The notes under the pieces: model-generated | What the model saw: only the letters and a program-made list of their open reading frames with translations | Database searches by the model: none | What the model was told of the DNA's origin: nothing | Assembly: GCA_903842345.1 (NCBI GenBank) | Contig: CAIMLR010000039.1 | Coordinates: 62,001-126,000 of the forward strand | Length of the DNA stretch: 64,000 nucleotides | Direction: 5' to 3' | From: an uncultured Myxococcales bacterium | Lineage (GTDB): Bacteria; Myxococcota_A; UBA9042 | Part shown: positions 61,113 through 64,000 of the stretch, piece after piece | Position numbering within the stretch: position 1 is the first letter of the stretch | How the letters are laid out: each line of letters begins with the position of its first letter | Program-made: the position numbers and the translations under genes

Positions 61113-63620
61113 CTACAGGCGCAACAGCAGGAGCTCGACGTCGGCCGCCGCTTCAACCGTCAAGGTCTCCCCAGTCGGTCCATCAGCAGTCTGCAGCGTC
61201 AAGGTAGCCTGCCAGACGCCCGGAGCCGGCGATCGCAGCGTGCACGCGTCGGCGAGGCGGCTGCGGTGGTCGAACACGATCGCCCCTTCGCTCTCCGCCG
61301 CCCGCTTCCACTGGGCCAACCGCTCGACAGTCCAAGGGGTTTCGTCCTCGTCCGGCCGCAGCATCGCCGCGGCGTCGTCCAGCGCCCCGCTTGCGATCGC
61401 CTGCAGCAGCGCCAGCGCCTCCACGCGCGCACGCGCCTTGAGCGCCTTGTCCGCCGCGCGCGGATCGGGCGGCATCGCCGGCATCTCGCTCACGACGTCT
61501 TTGCCCGTCCGCAGCCGCTCCCACTCGTCCAGCAGCGAGCGATCGACACGCGCCAACGCTGCCCGCAGCCACGCGATCAACTCCAGGAGCGCGTCCGTCT
61601 TCAAGTCCTCCGGCACGTTTTGGACAAGCACCTTGTAGACCTGCATCAGGTAGCGCAGCAGGACGCCCTCCACCGTTTGCAGGCCCAAATCGCGCACGTA
61701 CTCGTCAAAAGTGCACCACGCCTCGGCCATCTCCCGCACGACGCCCTTGGGCCGGATCGCGGTCTGCGCCACCCACGGGTGATGTTCACTGAACTTCTCA
61801 AAATTGGCGTAGATCCAATCCGCCAGCGGCTTGGGCCACGTCACCGCGTCCACAAGCTCCTTGCGCTCTTCGTACGCCATGCCGTCGTTCTTCAGCTCCG
61901 CGAGCAGCAGTTGCTTGTCCCGCTGCGCCTGCGCTTTGACCACTTGGGACGGGTTGTCGAGGATCGCCTCGCACAGCGCCAGCACCTCCAGCGCGTCCGT
62001 CGGCCGGCCTTCCTCTTCCGTCTGGGCGTCCAGATCGTCCAGCGCGCCTACCAGCCACAGCGACAACGCGTGATGCAGGGAAAAATCGCGCTGCAAGCCC
62101 ACCGCCAGCCGCGCGATCTTGCCCCGGCGACCGTCAGGCCGCGCCACCAGATCGACAATGCCGTTGCGCCACAGCGCCCGAAACAGCCGCGCCAGATCGC
62201 GCTGATGCTGGAGCTTCTGCGTGGGTCGCTCATGGCTGCGCCGGATCAAGGCCACCACGTCCCGCAGCCCGCCCTGGCCCAGCTCTTCCTCGGTGCGCGG
62301 CAGCATCGAGAGGATCAACCCTTCATCTACGCGGAAGATCGACTGCAGCGGCTCCGGTTTGCCATTTTGCAGTCGCTCAAAGCTCTCCGCGTTCCAGGGC
62401 ACAAAGCCAAATTCCGGCGGCTTCTGCTTCACGTACGGCTTGGACCGACCCTGCTGGTCGATCTTTGCCTCCATCCGCTTGTTGTAGATGACGTGCTCCG
62501 GCGCTTGCGCCACGACCCAACCGGCGTCGTCAAAGCCCTTCCGCCCCGCGCGTCCGGCCAACTGGTGGAACTCCCGCACGCTCCAGAGCCGCGTGTTTTC
62601 ACCGTCATAGCGACACAGCTTGGTGAAGACCACCGTCTTGATCGGCAGGTTGATGCCCACGCCGAGCGTATCGGTGCCGCAAATCACCGGCAGGAGGCCC
62701 TGCTGCGCCAACTTCTCGCACAGCAGCCGGTAGCGCGGCAGCAAGCCCGCGTGATGCAGCCCCACGCCGTGCCGCAGCAGCCGCTGGACGTCTTTGCCGT
62801 ACGGGCTGGGAAACCGCTGACCTTCCAGGACTTGGGCGATCCGGCGCTTCTGGTCCTTGTTGCACAGCTCCATGGACGTCAGCGCGTGCGCCGCCTCGCC
62901 CGCCTCGCGCTGGCTCGCGTGCACGAGGTACACCGGCGCGCGCCCCGACTTCAGCAATTCGTCCAGCGTCTCCGTGATTGGCGTCTCGCGGTAGTCAAAC
63001 GCCAGCGGCACCGGCCTCTCCGTCGCACTCACCAGCTTCACGTCCCGGCCCGTCAGCGCCACAAGCGCGTCGGCAATCCCCGTCGTGTCGCCAAGCGTCG
63101 CCGAGATCAGCAGAAAGCGCGCGTGCGGCAAAGTCAGCAACGGCGTCTGCCACGCCATGCCGCGATCCTTGTCGGCGTAGTAATGGAATTCGTCCATCGC
63201 GACGTCCGCGTTCTGGATCGACGGATCGCCGCGCAGGGCCAACTGCGCCAGCACTTCGGCCGTACAGCACAGCACCGGCGCGTCGGTGTGCACGGATGCA
63301 TCGCCCGTCGCGAGACCCACGCGATCGGCACCCAGACGCTCGCACAGCGCAAAGAACTTCTCGCTGACCAGCGCCTTGATCGGGCTCGTGTAGATCGACC
63401 GCCGGCCGGCCGCCAGCGCCAGCACGTGCATGCCTTCCGCGACCAACGACTTGCCCGATCCGGTTGGCGTCGCGAGGATGACGTGGTGGCCCGCCGCCAG
63501 CTCCAGCAGCGCCTCTTCCTGCGCCGGATAGAGCCGCCGGCCATCGGCCGTCACGGCGTCGACAAACGCCAGCACCGCTTCATCCGGATCCATGGCGTCC
63601 TGCAAAAACTCCAGCGCCAT
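61113..63620 (-). CDS. DUF3516-type SF2 helicase (Ski2-like)
   Basis: The 835-residue protein has helicase motifs ATPTGSGKS (Walker A), TSPIKALVSEKF, CTAEVLAQ, MDEFHYYADKDRG (DEFH box), LISATLGD and the HQLAGRAGRKG motif VI. Its C-terminal half is the DUF3516 region (NFEKFSEHHPWV, LRYLMQVYKVLVQN). Bacterial members resemble eukaryotic Ski2-like RNA helicases, and their targets are not known. The histidine kinase gene ends 21 bp upstream on the same strand. Confidence 0.9.
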   Translation of the reverse strand: MALEFLQDAMDPDEAVLAFVDAVTADGRRLYPAQEEALLELAAGHHVILATPTGSGKSLVAEGMHVLALAAGRRSIYTSPIKALVSEKFFALCERLGADRVGLATGDASVHTDAPVLCCTAEVLAQLALRGDPSIQNADVAMDEFHYYADKDRGMAWQTPLLTLPHARFLLISATLGDTTGIADALVALTGRDVKLVSATERPVPLAFDYRETPITETLDELLKSGRAPVYLVHASQREAGEAAHALTSMELCNKDQKRRIAQVLEGQRFPSPYGKDVQRLLRHGVGLHHAGLLPRYRLLCEKLAQQGLLPVICGTDTLGVGINLPIKTVVFTKLCRYDGENTRLWSVREFHQLAGRAGRKGFDDAGWVVAQAPEHVIYNKRMEAKIDQQGRSKPYVKQKPPEFGFVPWNAESFERLQNGKPEPLQSIFRVDEGLILSMLPRTEEELGQGGLRDVVALIRRSHERPTQKLQHQRDLARLFRALWRNGIVDLVARPDGRRGKIARLAVGLQRDFSLHHALSLWLVGALDDLDAQTEEEGRPTDALEVLALCEAILDNPSQVVKAQAQRDKQLLLAELKNDGMAYEERKELVDAVTWPKPLADWIYANFEKFSEHHPWVAQTAIRPKGVVREMAEAWCTFDEYVRDLGLQTVEGVLLRYLMQVYKVLVQNVPEDLKTDALLELIAWLRAALARVDRSLLDEWERLRTGKDVVSEMPAMPPDPRAADKALKARARVEALALLQAIASGALDDAAAMLRPDEDETPWTVERLAQWKRAAESEGAIVFDHRSRLADACTLRSPAPGVWQATLTLQTADGPTGETLTVEAAADVELLLLRL

Positions 63621-63641
63621 TTTGTCACCCCAAAGAAGTTG

Positions 63642-64000
63642 TCAGCCCAGCGGCAGCGTCACGACGAACTGCGCGCCCGGACCCGACTGGCTCACTGCCC
63701 GCACGTGGCCCCCGTGACGCTGCACCACATCGCGCACAATCGCCAGCCCCAGCCCGCTGCCGACGCCGCTTTTGTTGGGCCGATGGAAGGGCTCAAAGAT
63801 CGCCTCAAGCTGATCGGCGGGCACGCCCGGGCCATCGTCCGCGACGCGCAACTGCCAGACATCGGCCTGCCGGACGACGGCGATCGCCACGTAGCGCTGG
63901 GCAAAACGCACCGCATTTGCCAGCAGGTTGTCGACGACCTGCCGCAGCGCTGCGCCTTCCACGGGCGCGATCAGCCGCTCCGGGAGATCCAACGTCAGCG
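63642..64000 (-). CDS. Sensor histidine kinase, C-terminal part (truncated by window edge)
   Basis: Only the ATPase domain is visible, and the frame continues past the window end. It has the N box (VVDNLLANAVRFA), G1 (DDGPGVP), and the F and G2 boxes (FEPFHRPN, GSGLGLAIV). This is the usual HATPase order of a two-component kinase. The sensor part and the response regulator are outside the window. Confidence 0.9.
   Translation of the reverse strand, partial: LTLDLPERLIAPVEGAALRQVVDNLLANAVRFAQRYVAIAVVRQADVWQLRVADDGPGVPADQLEAIFEPFHRPNKSGVGSGLGLAIVRDVVQRHGGHVRAVSQSGPGAQFVVTLPLG

Noticed and set aside
1-64000. tRNA, rRNA, integrase, transposase or prophage genes
   Set aside because: No such gene was seen on reading. 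tRNA genes were not searched with a covariance model, so a tRNA could be missed.

Overview
The window is ordinary-density chromosomal DNA from a high-GC, Gram-negative, Myxococcota-like bacterium (old 'Deltaproteobacteria'). The pointers are a DUF2330 protein ending in a MYXO-CTERM-type sorting tail (52155-54023), a lipoprotein with nine MopE-type Cys/Asp-rich motifs plus RCC1-like blades (24207-27794), an OmpA protein with thrombospondin-type-3 calcium repeats, a pseudo-receiver/coiled-coil protein of AglZ/FrzS layout, and at least ten predicted lipoproteins, three of which carry long Asp/Ala/Val-rich tethers. I see no rRNA, tRNA, CRISPR array, prophage or intact insertion sequence.

Layout. 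1-2.9 kb: 3' end of an ABC exporter facing a nucleotidyltransferase-family gene, then a small membrane protein. 3.1-10.4 kb: a formate module on the minus strand, namely formate-tetrahydrofolate ligase (fhs) and a two-gene NAD-linked formate dehydrogenase (fdhAB), interrupted by a lipoprotein and by a DUF4160/DUF2442 pair. 10.6-16.6 kb (plus): a secreted lipoprotein, a PLD-nuclease/SF2-helicase/DUF3427 protein preceded by what looks like the stump of an HNH nuclease gene, and a sugar nucleotidyltransferase behind a near-perfect sigma-54 promoter. 16.6-17.2 kb: a 614-bp gene-free stretch of palindromic repeats. 17.2-24.2 kb: PaaZ/BoxD-type aldehyde dehydrogenase, DUF2059, MiaE, two unknowns, Ffh, pseudo-receiver protein. 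24.2-33.8 kb: surface and envelope genes (MopE/RCC1 lipoprotein, LURP-one/scramblase-like protein, GH92 mannosidase, ferredoxin, OmpA and DUF4398). 33.8-40.5 kb (plus): UbiA/DPPR-synthase-like prenyltransferase, small lipoproteins, panD, a MshEN-like protein, a PQQ-propeller protein, folE and a lipoprotein cytochrome c. 40.6-45.8 kb (minus): a tightly overlapped phosphomannomutase-gatC-gatA-gatB-membrane protein operon. 46.3-54.0 kb: OsmC, then a long minus-strand run (DUF2330, EamA, HEAT, CoA-transferase B, GDP-mannose pyrophosphorylase, FetAB-like ABC pair). 54.2-64.0 kb: a hot-dog thioesterase, a 1641-residue metzincin lipoprotein with an outer-membrane beta-barrel gene upstream, a DUF3516 helicase and the end of a histidine kinase.

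How the genes work together. Fhs and FdhAB connect CO2/formate to 10-formyl-tetrahydrofolate. The phosphomannomutase and GDP-mannose pyrophosphorylase supply GDP-mannose, with a second nucleotidyltransferase under sigma-54 control. GatCAB performs tRNA-dependent amidation. Many other products are envelope or secreted proteins.

Non-coding signals that ordinary annotation would miss: the sigma-54 promoter with two phased upstream boxes (15520-15644), palindrome clusters with small GAA/GCA loops and covarying stems (16623-17236 and 46038-46176), an approximately 80-bp dispersed repeat in two intergenic sites (30859-30936 and 40476-40555), and a leader that can pair with the fhs ribosome-binding site (4762-4815). 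Protein family names come from my own recognition of motifs, with no database search behind them.
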